DNA of 64,000 nucleotides, from the NCBI RefSeq assembly GCF_002078875.1, contig NC_034410.1:146658851-146722850 (forward strand). The letters run 5' to 3'. The DNA is from Numida meleagris (Eukaryota > Chordata > Aves > Galliformes > Numididae). Within the stretch, counting starts at the first letter, position 1. The number at the start of each line of letters is the position of its first letter. The notes below the pieces were generated by a model. That model saw nothing but the letters and a program-made list of their open reading frames with translations, was not told where the DNA came from and did not search any database. A program made the position numbers and the translations under genes. Positions 1 through 10,320 of the stretch are shown here, one piece after another.

Positions 1-1533
1 TTCAATCCCATCAGTTATCTTTGGGATTAAAATCGCCCTGTTTGCCCTAGAAACACCACCAGTCTTAGAGAACATCAGCTGTTGGCAGGCATTGATTGCC
101 TGTTGAAATGTTGAGTCCATTCTTGCCTAGCAAGGAAACTTTCAAAAGGCATGGCAATGAGGAAAAGGTTGGGCCTGAGAGCTGCCCTTCCCGGTAAGAC
201 AAAGTGATAAACACAATAGGTAGTAGGTTTTCTTCATTGCTGTGTGATAAGTTTCCATTTTCCTGCTTTCTGGACTGCATACAACACAAAGCTACACTGG
301 ATAAGTTCATTGGTGATCAGTGAGCCACTCCTCCCTCATTAAAATGTGGAGTCTGAAGTGATGAGCAGGAAAGACCTACAAGGTCACTCTATGACATGTT
401 CTTCAATAAAACACATCAGGAAGAGATATTTTCTCATTCTCAACTTAACCAACTCCTCATGGCAGCTACACTAACAAGGAGAAGCTTTTCTTTGCAAGTG
501 AAGTCTTCTTGTAAGGTTTGGGTCATCTCCAGATTTCCTCTGACATTTATCCAGCTGATACTTAAGCAAAAAAAGGCTACAGTTTCAGGAATCCCAATAA
601 ATAGCTTGCCTTGAGAAGCACATCACCTTGCTGATATAAAAGCCTTCAGCTTCATCCCTATCTTGACTTCTAGATCTTTATGGTCTCCTTAGTTTTCTTG
701 CCAAGTGAGATAGTTCTCTTGCCCAGTGAGATTCTATGATATTTCCAACTTGAAATGGTTATTGAAGCTTGGAGAATGGGAAGAAAGAACAGTAATGTCT
801 ACCAGCGGAACCTGCTGCATGTTCAACTCATGTGAAAAGTCTCTCTCAAAGGCTGGAAGGATGATCTCTCCTCTTCCTCTTCTTGCTGTACTCCACACTT
901 CCATAAGATATAGAGCTTTGATGGAAATATAAGAAGAGCTGCTCATTTTCTTGAGTCTGGAGAAGGAAAATCCTCCATCTTGGCTTTATGTCAAGTCTAT
1001 CCATGCAGACTTAACTCATGGAGCTGCAACAGACAAATTCTATCTCAATAATCCACATATACATGTTTAGTTGCAGTGCTAGCTATCAGTTTCCATCCTC
1101 CCATCTCTTCTACCTTTTCTCTCTGTTCCCCTTCCCATGATCCTTAAACATACAATTTACAAATTCCCTCATTCTACCTGTATTTTCCTGAGATACAATA
1201 AAGTCCCACTCATTCTTTGATGGAACTTTATAATTGGGGTGTGTTTGATCTTCATTGTCCATTAAACCCAGAATTTACAGACCTGTTTCCCATTTATCCC
1301 ACACCTCCTGATACATCTGCTACTACATTCTGCATACAGTCTTCTCCAAAGCCTGCCCAAATCTCTCTTGAAGTCCTTCTGAAAACTCACCCATACTACA
1401 ACACTAAAATCAGACAATTCTGATAAGGTAGTGGAGCAACTGTCAACTATCTGAGAAGAGCAGAGGTCTTGTACAGTGTGTAGTATGATACAGCTATGAT
1501 CATAGCAGTTCTATGTTCAATGTATTTTATTTG
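1..1533. other. Unique sequence, nothing recognised
   Basis: No CR1, simple repeat or RNA gene is visible. The only open frames are under about 82 codons and have no recognisable domain. The base composition is ordinary AT-leaning intergenic or intronic DNA. Confidence 0.6.
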
Positions 1534-1597
1534 TCATAGAATTACAGAACGGCTTGGGTTACAAAGGGACTTAAAGATCATCTAGTTCCAACTCCAA
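1534..1597 (-). mobile_element. CR1 3'-end fragment
   Basis: A short reverse-strand CR1 3' terminus starts with 'tcatagaattacagaa' and runs through 'aaagatcatctagttcca'. The usual 'ggttggaa' motif is diverged ('gcttgggttac'), so this is an old copy. Only about 64 bp of the 3' end survives. Confidence 0.8.
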
Positions 1598-2579
1598 TGT
1601 TGAGCTGCCATTGTTGTCTCAGTCAGTAGGTAGTATGAGAGAAAATTAGCAATCCTGGAGCTAATGAATGACTAAAAGGTCAGCGTGTTGTTTATTCTCT
1701 GTTGGCCAGTACAGCTGAGCCAGTTATCTCTTGAATATTTTACAGTGCCATAACTAAGGAATAAGAACAGTTTCTACAGCCCCACTGGAAATTCTCCAAC
1801 TCCAAATCTTTAGGCACTAACACCAAATTACATGCTTATCTCTGTTCATGCTAAGCATGCTTCAGACAAGGAAGATGAATATGCTGGATTTCCTACCACC
1901 AGTGCTCATCCTCGCAACAACAGTCTGGGTTAGAATCTTGCAGTACTGAGGGACTAAAACTTACTTTCTGCTTCCCACTCATTCAGCTCTGGGAATATTG
2001 GTGATATCCAAATCTTGTTTGCCCTGAGCAGAGACTTGGAGGTGGTTTTACAAAAACCTCCCTGATTTGGGAAAAATGGACTCTATATGAGAAGAAAGGA
2101 CATGAGAGGGAGTTCATAGGGAAACTACTTCCTTTTCTAGCTTTGCCTTCTGATCTGAGATCTGCTCAAAGCCCATGTAACTCAAAATCTCACCAAACAA
2201 TATGGAGGACACAATAGTCAAAGTAGACATTGGATGGAAAATGTTCAACTTCTCATGGCAAATGGTAAAACAAGGCCAATAACACTTTAGCTTTATTTGG
2301 TACAGCAGCACAGTTTTTAAGGTTCATTCCAAAGGAAACTGGCAATCACAGCTCACCAGAAAAAAAAAAAAAAAGATATCAGTGTCAGTTATGTGCATTT
2401 GGGATTCATCATTCACATTAGACTCGAGATCACTCAATCCTATGCAGAATCTCTAGGGAGAAAAGAAATAAATTTTATCACGTTCAATCTGTGAGTAAGG
2501 AAGAAATCTGAAAATTTAAAACAGCCTCCAAAAGCTGTGTACATAAATATGTAAGGAATGCATTATGGGATAATGTAGT
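1598..2579. other. Unique sequence with an A tract
   Basis: No gene or transposon is recognised. A homopolymer of about 15 A lies at 2360-2374. The sequence just upstream does not resemble a SINE or processed transcript I know, so the A run is not taken as a retroposon tail. Confidence 0.55.
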
Positions 2580-2868
2580 ATGCTCAGCCAGGCACTGAAC
2601 TGTGGATGTGTAATGTATGCTCAAAGGTTTGCAATCCCACCTCATGGTCAAGTTACTCCATATGTAACTACCTCAGGGGTTCTTTTACCTTCTGCTGTTG
2701 TAGAAGACCGGAAGAAAAGGAAAAGACCAGATGAAACCTTGCTTGGAGTAAACAAGCAATACAAGTATTTCTCACCAGCAACAATTCGAAGAGATGTTTC
2801 TGAGGGAACAAAGAGAGGTAGCAAGGCCTGGAAGACAAATGATTCTTGATAATGATGATGTGAGTAGG
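2580..2868 (+). other. Unusual open segment, possible coding remnant (unassigned)
   Basis: An 89-codon frame opens at 2580 and closes at 2849. Its later part has a basic cluster (around residues 44-50, EDRKKRKRP) and reads more like protein than neighbouring frames. A second + frame from about 2773 stays open past it and reads HQQQFEEMFLREQREVARP. It ends just before 'gtgagt' at about 2862, which matches a splice-donor consensus. I do not recognise the protein. It could be a decayed retrocopy with a frame change, an exon fragment, or chance. No upstream acceptor or polyA tail was identified. Confidence 0.2.
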
Positions 2869-5079
2869 AATCTCCCTAGCTGCTCAGCCATCACCATGAC
2901 CAACTAGTCATGGAGCTTTCAAGCAGAAACATTAGCATGCCATGCCCAGAGTACAACGATCAACCGAAATGTCACCAAGAATGAGGTTTTTCAGGGATTG
3001 AGTCCAAAGTTAATCCTATGCAACTTTGAAAGATTTCCAATTCACTTACCTAGAATTGTAGGCATTTAGCATCAAAATATTACCTACTTGCACAGAAATC
3101 CTGGAGCAGTTCCTAAGATTGGATTGCATTCTCTTGCCAGGCAGTCCAACCAGAATATTTGCTGTGCAAAAAGGGATGTGAGTCTGAATAACTCTTTCCC
3201 AAAACAATGAAGGAAAGGAATGTGCTTCTTCACATTCCTATTTTTTACCAAGACAGTAAGACTGGGTTTATTTTCTTCTGAGCCACCTCGTTTCACAAAA
3301 CCAGTACCGATGTTATTTAAATGGAGAGGAAGGCAAAGTATGAGAATCATGTGGTACGAATAGTGATGGTGTTTGTATGTTTGTCATACTAGGAACTGGA
3401 AATACACATGCTCTACACAGATACCCACATACTGAATCCAGAATACCCTGTCATACAAGACAGCAGAGGGGATGCAATTTCTCCCTTTTAATACCAAGCC
3501 ATCGCCTTTGGGACTGATCCCAAATGCTCAAGGCTCACCTCTCCAAAGCAATGAAGTGAGAAGGGCATGAAAGTCTGTAAAGTGAGAAGAGTGGGGAGAG
3601 CCCCTAAAGTGAGCAGAAACACTAAGACACTTTGGCATCACCCTTCAGAGTGTATTCCAAGTTCTCATCAAAGAGATTTACAATAAAAAATTCCCTGATT
3701 TGGTTACCCTTCAGGAAAGGAATACAAAGCATCTTTGAAGACACAGCTGGAGACTACAGAAATTCTCCCATGGTACGCTGAGGGACAGAGAGTTTGTCCA
3801 TGTGGACAACCAAACAGACACCCAAGACATGATATTCTCATGATGATTTGTCCCAGGCTGGATTAGGAAGAGATGTGGGAGTTTCCCATCTCATCAAATA
3901 CAGTGTGTTGGGATATCTGTCCTCACAACACTCTGCTGGATGTAAAGAAGTTGCTGGAAGCAGAACACATCAACTCCTATTGCCAAGAACAGCAGCTATT
4001 CCATACCCTCCAGAGATGCTACATCCAGTAAATGATTAAAACCTGAGGCCACCGTGACAATAGGTGAATAGCTCACTGGAAATACAATTTATTTGAAAGC
4101 TCCAGCCCTCGTTACTAGCCAGAAGTGGAAGAAAACTAACCTGGGCCTGCCAGAAACCTAACTGAAGACTTTGAGTGAGGGAACTGCACCTCTGAGCCTA
4201 TCACCTCCCCTGGCTTCATGCCAGAAACTGAATCCATGACTGATGGAGAGCATCCTGGCTGTCCTGGCCATCCTCAACTGTAAATCAGGGACCTGTCAGA
4301 GGAGTCGGCCCTTTGAAGAAAGAGGGGCAGATAAATCAATCCCGCCAATCGACAGGCTTGCACTGAAATGCATTGTTGGTTTATCAGTCAATAGTTATCG
4401 ACCAGGATCATTTTCCCAGGATGATATTCTGCTCTCAAAAGAGAGCACAAACACTACTGGAAAAGTAGGCTGTAAAAGTGCTCAGCAGCACTGGGAAGAA
4501 AACTGGAAACAAGGGTTAGAGGGAAAAATGCGATTGGGCAGATGGGGAGAAGATTGGCATCTGGTAAGGATGTAAGTGATTGTAACAGACAAGGAGTGAT
4601 GGTGAAGGGAGACAGAGCGCAATGGTTGGCATTTGTGAGAGACGCAGAAATAAGAAAAGTCCATATCTGCTTCATACACTCCTGTCCAGTGCCAAGAAGG
4701 AATCCGGAAATCCCAGTTTTTCCAATTCCTTACAGCCAGAGAACACCAGTGAAGAACTGGCAAGGACTGACTCTGGTCCATGGTGAATACAGTAGCCTAA
4801 CTCTGCACTTAGCTGCTCCCCCAGCTGTGGTTGAGGAGAACCAAGGGGAACCAACAACCTCTTCCAAAGGCTTTGAAAACAACATATACCCCAAGGTTCA
4901 GAGCAAAGAGGCTGAAGGTTGCAAGATCAAGCACCAAGAGTTAGGATTTAAGGGTTCTAAATCTTTTCTGAGGTCAGCCCATACCCATAATACTCGGTCT
5001 TCCATGTAGGGTGTCAAAATGCTTCATCTTTGCTGAGGGACCTTTATAAAACCAACCAGCACCAGAACACTTGAAGTGC
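2869..5079. other. Unique sequence, no gene recognised
   Basis: No repeats are recognised. Overlapping open frames of 99-155 codons occur on both strands between 4240 and 5010 but share no domain, splice or codon signal, so they are treated as chance. One segment (4318-4430) is listed separately as a possible conserved element. Confidence 0.5.
4318..4430. promoter_or_regulatory. Candidate conserved noncoding segment
   Basis: This repeat-free segment contains 'aatcaatcccgccaatcgac', 'ttatcagtcaatagttatcg' and several CpGs in a CpG-poor neighbourhood. Clustered AATCAAT/GTCAAT-like homeodomain or PBX-type cores suggest constraint. No conservation data are available, so this is inference only. 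Confidence 0.2.
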
Positions 5080-5125
5080 TGAGTCCAGTTCTGGATTGCC
5101 AGTGCAAGAGAGACCTGGGCAGGCT
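5080..5125 (+). mobile_element. Possible CR1 internal remnant
   Basis: The text around 'gtccagttctggattgccag', followed by 'tgcaagagagacctgg', resembles the stretch of CR1 ORF2 that encodes a YCVQFWAP-like motif before the KKDIE region. It is only about 46 bp, with no other CR1 sequence attached, so the call is tentative. Confidence 0.35.
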
Positions 5126-5389
5126 GGGGATGCCCTATGGCTCTGCAGGGATGTGGCACAGCCACACATTTACAGCAATTTTTCTTCCTCCTCTTTGTCC
5201 AGCAGGTCATCCTAGAAATCCTGCCCTAACCATTGTGGGGACCCCCAGAATACAGCAACATTCCTTAACCTCCCAGAGGCCCCCCAGCTCCTGGCTTGCT
5301 CCCACACCATTACTGTTTCAATCAGTCCTTAAATTGGCTCTTTGGGAACCAAGGCTGCTCACGGTTGGTCACTGCCCTGTCTCTTTTTA

Positions 5390-5520
5390 ATTGGAGGCTT
5401 AATCTCCTGCCGGCTATAATAATACAATTGGTATCACCAGGCAGTTTGCGAACGGTTAACTACCCGTGCTGTCCGCAGCCCATTAGACACACAAAATCTG
5501 CCAACTGCTCACATTAGTTG
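5390..5520. promoter_or_regulatory. Candidate conserved noncoding segment
   Basis: A CpG-retaining, repeat-free stretch includes 'ggctataataatacaattgg', 'gcgaacggttaactacc' and 'cccattagacacac'. The GGTTAAC half-site resembles an HNF1-type core. It sits just upstream of a CR1 copy. The functional call is inference. Confidence 0.2.
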
Positions 5521-5584
5521 GAAAAGAGTTTAGCATAGAGGGAATGGAGCAATTGCAGGCGTGAGGGCTGCCTTAGTCGAGCAA

Positions 5585-5746
5585 TGCTCCATCCTTGGAG
5601 GTTTTCAGGGCCAGGTTGTATGGGGCCCTGGGCAGCCTGACCTGGTGGGTGGCAACCAGCCCATGGTAGTGGGGTTGGAACAAGATGATTTTTAAGATCC
5701 CTTCCAATCCAAGCCATACTATGGTTCTATGGTTTATTCTATGATG
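5585..5746 (+). mobile_element. CR1 3'-end fragment
   Basis: Forward CR1 3' end. It shows 'ggttttcagggccagg', 'gggccctgggcagcctga', 'ggggttggaacaagatgatt' and a tail of degenerate 'ggttctatg' and 'attctatgatg' units. The 5' end is truncated. It belongs to the older type that ends 'tccaatccaagcca...attctatg'. Confidence 0.92.
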
Positions 5747-6731
5747 AGGTGCAAGTCCTGTCTCTGCCATGCTGTTTAGTAGTTAGGCCCCAGGGAGCCT
5801 ATATCTTGGGGATGATAATCTGGAAGGAAAAAAAAGGAAAATAAAGAAAATGCTCACTGGAAGCAAGATTAGTTGGCTCAGGACTCGTCAGTGCTTTTCT
5901 CTGTTCTTGAAGTATTTGGGATCAGTGGTGGGTTCCAATGTATGGGCTCCATGCAGGTATGAGAATAGGATGTTTCCACCATCAATCCACCAGAATTGTT
6001 CTGCCCACAACTTTCTCATTTATTTATATAACCTATCAAGTGCCCAATGTAAAACATGAGTGGCGGTGGTGGAAATGAAATTACTGGGTTTTCTCCTCAA
6101 GCTTTTCCAGGGTGTTGATATGAGGATGCTCGTGCAAAGGAGCACTCAGTGTCACTCTGTCTCAAACAGACTGGGAAGAAATACTTCCTAAATAATCTTC
6201 AAGAATGTGTGAAAAATAGGGCTTGTTCTCAGCACAGCCTTCCCTAAAGCCCTCCAAAAGGACAGCTACCCAATGTGAGAACTTTAGGAAGTCTAGCCCT
6301 GCTTCTGGCAGCAAATCTGACAGACCTTAGTTTTAATGAGGGAATAATCCAGATGACAGAAGTACTCTGTACATACAAAACATTGTAACGGAAAAAAATC
6401 TGCATGAGTTGTACACATCTCCTGTGAAAGCCCAATTTTCCCAGACTGAAAGCTGATTTAAATCTTCTCCCTATAAAGCTCATCCTATGGCATGTTTTGA
6501 CTTCCCAGAACAACAGCTTCCAAAATCCAGTATCACTCTTCAGCTTCTTAGTGAAAAAATTCACAGTTTATTTTTCATGAATTAGGGAAGTAGATGGAAA
6601 AGTGCTTGGTTTTGTAGTCATTGTACTGAAAATACCATTTTCTTTGAACAGGGTTGGAAATTTCACCTTAGAAGGTGAAAGATATTAGATAAGGACGGGT
6701 CTAAGGTCTGAGTTTTGTTTTTTTTTCTTGG
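5747..6731. other. Unique sequence, nothing recognised
   Basis: No repeat or gene is recognised. The 106-codon reverse frame at 6244-6564 lacks any domain or plausible exon borders. Confidence 0.55.
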
Positions 6732-6904
6732 TGTTATCCACAAACTTGCTGAGAGGGCACTCAATCCGTCTGTCAGTGTCATTGATGAAGATATGAATGT
6801 GTACTAGTCCCAGTACTGACCCCTGAGGGGCACCACTCATCACTGATCTTCATTCAGACATTGAGCCATTGACCACCACTCTGTGGGTACAGTTTGCAAC
6901 CAGT
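6732..6904 (-). mobile_element. CR1-like reverse transcriptase fragment
   Basis: Read on the reverse strand this encodes [10 protein letters not shown], then [16 protein letters not shown]. This is the well-known stretch of CR1/LINE reverse transcriptase just N-terminal to the catalytic FADD box (here KFVD..). It is the only piece in the window from this more 5' part of ORF2. There is no 3' end nearby, so it is an isolated, probably old fragment truncated at both ends. One or more substitutions have damaged the motif between the GSVLG and FIND blocks. Confidence 0.85.
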
Positions 6905-7734
6905 AAGCTGGAGTGAACTGGGGTGAGCAAGAATATGTGTCTGCAGAATCAATATCATGATCAAGTGGTCACCAGGATAAGGACAGGGAGCAACCCAGCC
7001 AGTATAAGTGTGGTGTTGGGCTTTAGTAACAATCCTTTAGTCACTGTAAAATAAATGTGTTCACAAACCAGATTCATTTAACACAACATGGATTATTCTA
7101 CTTCTTCCTTTCTCTCCTGCATGATTATATAGCCACATGGGTGTGAGCCTGAGTTGTTCACTTGTTTCACTTAATTTATGTTCCCTTTGTGGAGGGCACA
7201 GATGACAAGGCGAGCAAATCCCATAGCAGCCTCTTAAACAACTCAGTAGAGGGGGACAACATTTTCTTTTTATTGTTGTTCATAAAATTTTATGGGTTGG
7301 AACTCACTATTTTTGTTCCATAGAATGAAAGGAAGCGGTCTTTTTTTAATATTATTGTTTTTGCAAATCTACAGTGACTAATGGAATATCTCATAAATGC
7401 ATGAGCCTGACTCTTCTTTGGTAGGAAGCTGGGCATCAGAGTAGGACAGGTCAGTAGGGAAAAGAAGAGAAAAGAAAGCATCTCTCTCCCTTGAACATCT
7501 TCATGTGAGTTGCTGTTTTATGCCAAGCTCCCAGAGAAGACATAGGATCAAATTTAAAGTTGTGTGCCAGTGTTCATGTGTATGCAGGTGTCCCTGAGTC
7601 CTATGAAAAGGGATATTGCTGTACATAAGGACCATCTTGCAATGTTTAAGCTTCACAACTTTTTGTGCCATTCCCCAAAAGATGCTCGATGCACCCAGAA
7701 CTGCCAAATGGCACCTATGCAACTTCTCAGTACC
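6905..7734. other. Unique sequence, nothing recognised
   Basis: No transposon, RNA gene or coding exon can be supported. Short T-rich runs occur around 7260-7290 and 7340. Confidence 0.55.
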
Positions 7735-7755
7735 AAAAAAAAAAAAAAAAAAAAA
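7735..7755. repeat. Poly-A tract (21 bp)
   Basis: This is an uninterrupted run of 21 A. It could be the tail of an unrecognised retroposed sequence to its left, but no known element or target-site duplication is visible. It is called only as a homopolymer. Confidence 0.9.
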
Positions 7756-9730
7756 GTCTCCCATCTCCCAACCTCCATCAAAATTAACTGCAGTAGAAGA
7801 GAACGTGGGCAATGAAGTGAAATTCAACCCAAATTGACTATGTGGCAACACAAGTTATAAATTGTGGCTATTCTGACCAGTGCCTGGGCACTATCCAGCT
7901 GCCTATTCATCATTCTCTTTGATTAAAATATCCTGTGCTAATTCCATTTCCAAAGCTCAAGTTTATTTACACATAATCAAATTAATTCCATTCCCATGTT
8001 CATTAATTTATTCCTATCTCCTGGATGAAAACACATCTTTAAAATCTGACACCAAGGTGAGTCTGGTGGGGATGTGGCACCTTGGGAAAATCCTGAGAAG
8101 TAGGAAAAGTGGAATAAATCATGTTGTTCCCTTCACCCTGAACCTCCACTGGCTTAGCTAGAATGGGTGTTATTCCCTCACACTGCTATCATCTATACAG
8201 AACTTCTCTAAAGGTGCTTTAATCCCTGAGCTGCTAATGCAGCTGAAGACATCAGTGTAAGTTTGAATATCATCCCAGCTCCAGAATGGTGACCACTCTC
8301 AAGACTGCCGATCTTCCTAGGTCTTCCACTGGTCCCAGAAGCTCTGGCTTTCCTTGGCTGATCTGGCCCAGCAAGGAAAAATGCGACCCACTTCACCAAG
8401 TTGCTCTGCGGAGAAGGCAGATGTCTAGGGGATAATGAAGGACATGGAACTTCTAGGATAATTAGCAAAAACAAACCAAACCAAAACACCATTTTCAAGA
8501 ACTTTTTCAGTGCCTGGTTGTAGACACTGAGATATTTCTCCTGTCTTCCCATGGCCTCCCTTTCTTCTCCCTCTTGGGCTGCCAGCAGTGAACCAGTTTC
8601 CCCAGGGGGGGAGGGAATGTAGATGCTTTGCTACTTGTAACCACAAGCTCTCCTCATGCCTCCACCTCCCCCAGGACCCTCACCAGGTGCACACTTCCTA
8701 TAAGCAGAAGCTGTCCCTATCAACATCCCTCCCCATGCATGCACCTTGCACACACACACGCTCCCACATTTTTTTCTTCCTTAGACGCTTCCCTCTGCAA
8801 TACACAACTGGGTTCTCTGCTAATCCCCCCACCCTCCTCAATACCTGTGCTTGTCTGGGTGCCTTGAGAGGATTTGGAAATATAATTAGACGTGATGTTG
8901 CCCTCGGAGTCAGAGACGGGGCCAGCGCGTTGAAGGGCAGCGGTCAGCAGAAGGAGCGAAAAGGAGTCAATTTAGCACGGCTTACAGTGCTGTTCCGGCT
9001 GATTAGGGATTTGATGAGGGAAGGGGTTTGATTTTGGCTGCCAGAGTGACAGAAGCCTTACGGTCAGTTGAGATCTTGTTTAAGGAGGGCAAGCGGATCT
9101 GGACTGGGGATAACAGATAGGGAGGCAGGGATGACCAGGACAAATCGGCATGGTTCCCTGTCCTTCTTGTCATCCTCCTGACCTCATCCAGCCAGGGATG
9201 GTTACCAACAGGAAAAAGCAGAAAGGAGAGTGACAAGGAGCTTGAGGGAGGGAGGGTGAAAATAGAAGTAATTAAGAACAAGAAAGGGAAAGAACGAACT
9301 AATGATCAAACAAACAGAAGAAAGAAAGGCAACTTGTAACATCTTCCCTGGGTGCACCTCTCAGTCTCATTTTAATTTTATGAGTCCTCTGCTCATCATC
9401 TCTGCCTTCAGCCTACAGAAAGCAAAACTATGCACCCAGATTCCAGAGAAAAGGAGGGGTGGAAGACGAGACCCAACCTTGCACAAAACTTGTCCCACCT
9501 TCCCCTTGTTGGCAGCCAGTTTGGGGATTTGCCATCTGGGCATGGAGAGGTTGTTGCATGCACACTTTTCTCCCATCTCCCCCAGGGTCATAGCCCAGAA
9601 GCTCACAGTACTGTCCCAAGGACCATGTCAGCTCTGAACTTGGTCCTTCCTGGGGTTCGTTGGTACACTGATCTCCATTAGGTCTGTACTTCCTTAATTA
9701 TATGCCTTTGGGGCACAGGTAATTGCTGAT
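7756..9730. other. Unique sequence; one CpG-retaining island inside
   Basis: No transposon or gene is recognised. Overlapping short frames at 8208-9031 lie on both strands and carry no domain. A short run of G around 8606 and GA-rich text at 9240-9300 are the only low-complexity patches. The segment 8878-9000 is listed separately. Confidence 0.5.
8878..9000. promoter_or_regulatory. Candidate conserved noncoding segment (CpG-retaining)
   Basis: Nine CpGs fall within about 120 bp (8881-9000), against a sparse background. An 'ataattag' homeodomain-type core lies at the left edge, and 'cggcttacagtg' and 'ggctgattaggga' at the right. There is no repeat homology. The segment is too short for a typical CpG-island promoter and has no adjacent reading frame, so an enhancer or conserved element is the likelier reading. 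Confidence 0.25.
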
Positions 9731-9990
9731 CGTAGAATCATGCAGGTTGGAAAAGACCACTAATATCATCAAGACCAACCATTAACGTGGCACTGACAAG
9801 ACTACCACTAAACTATGCCCCTAAACACCACAAGTATTTGACTTTTAAATATCTCCAGGGATGGTGACTCAATTACTTCCCTGGGCAGCCTGTTCCAATG
9901 CTTCACAATCCTTTCAGTGAAGAAATTTTCCCTAACATCCTACTCAAACCTCCCCTGACACAACTTGAGGCCATTTCCATCTCCGCATTG
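9731..9990 (-). mobile_element. CR1 fragment with 3' end
   Basis: Reverse CR1. The 3' end is at the left ('cgtagaatcatgcaggttgg') and continues through 'ggaaaagaccac', 'ctccagggatggtgactc' and 'ccctgggcagcctgttcc' to 'aacttgaggccatttcc'. It belongs to the type with 'aaggttggaaaagaccactaag'. Confidence 0.93.
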
Positions 9991-10117
9991 TCCCCGTGCT
10001 CACAAAGTTGGATCCTCCACTTGGAGGAGGTCTTGAGATACCATGGTGCATTGTGAAGAAATAACTCCAAAGAGGCAAATGTTGACATAATGCAGCATAA
10101 TTATGAGCCAGTCATTA

Positions 10118-10320
10118 AATCATAGAATCATTAAGGTTGGAAAAGACCAGTAAGATCACCAAGTCCAACCCCAACCCATCCCCACCATGCCCATCAGTAT
10201 AATATCTCCCTTTTTCTTGAATATCTCTAGGGACAGTGACTCCACCGCTGCCCTGGGCAGCCTGTTCCAATGCCTGTCCACTCTTGTGGAGAACAAATTT
10301 CTCCTAACATCCAACCTACT
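10118..10320 (-). mobile_element. CR1 fragment with 3' end
   Basis: A second reverse CR1, in tandem with the previous one. 'aatcatagaatcattaagg' marks the 3' tail, followed by 'gaccagtaagatcaccaagt' and 'gggcagcctgttccaatgcc'. It ends at 'cctaacatccaaccta'. It is a separate insertion, because a complete 3' terminus is present again. Confidence 0.94.

Noticed and set aside
4482..5009. Overlapping + and - frames up to 155 codons
   Set aside because: Both strands are open at once and neither shows a family motif.
7735..7755. A21 run considered as a retroposon tail
   Set aside because: No retroposed body, target-site duplication or known SINE is visible to its left.
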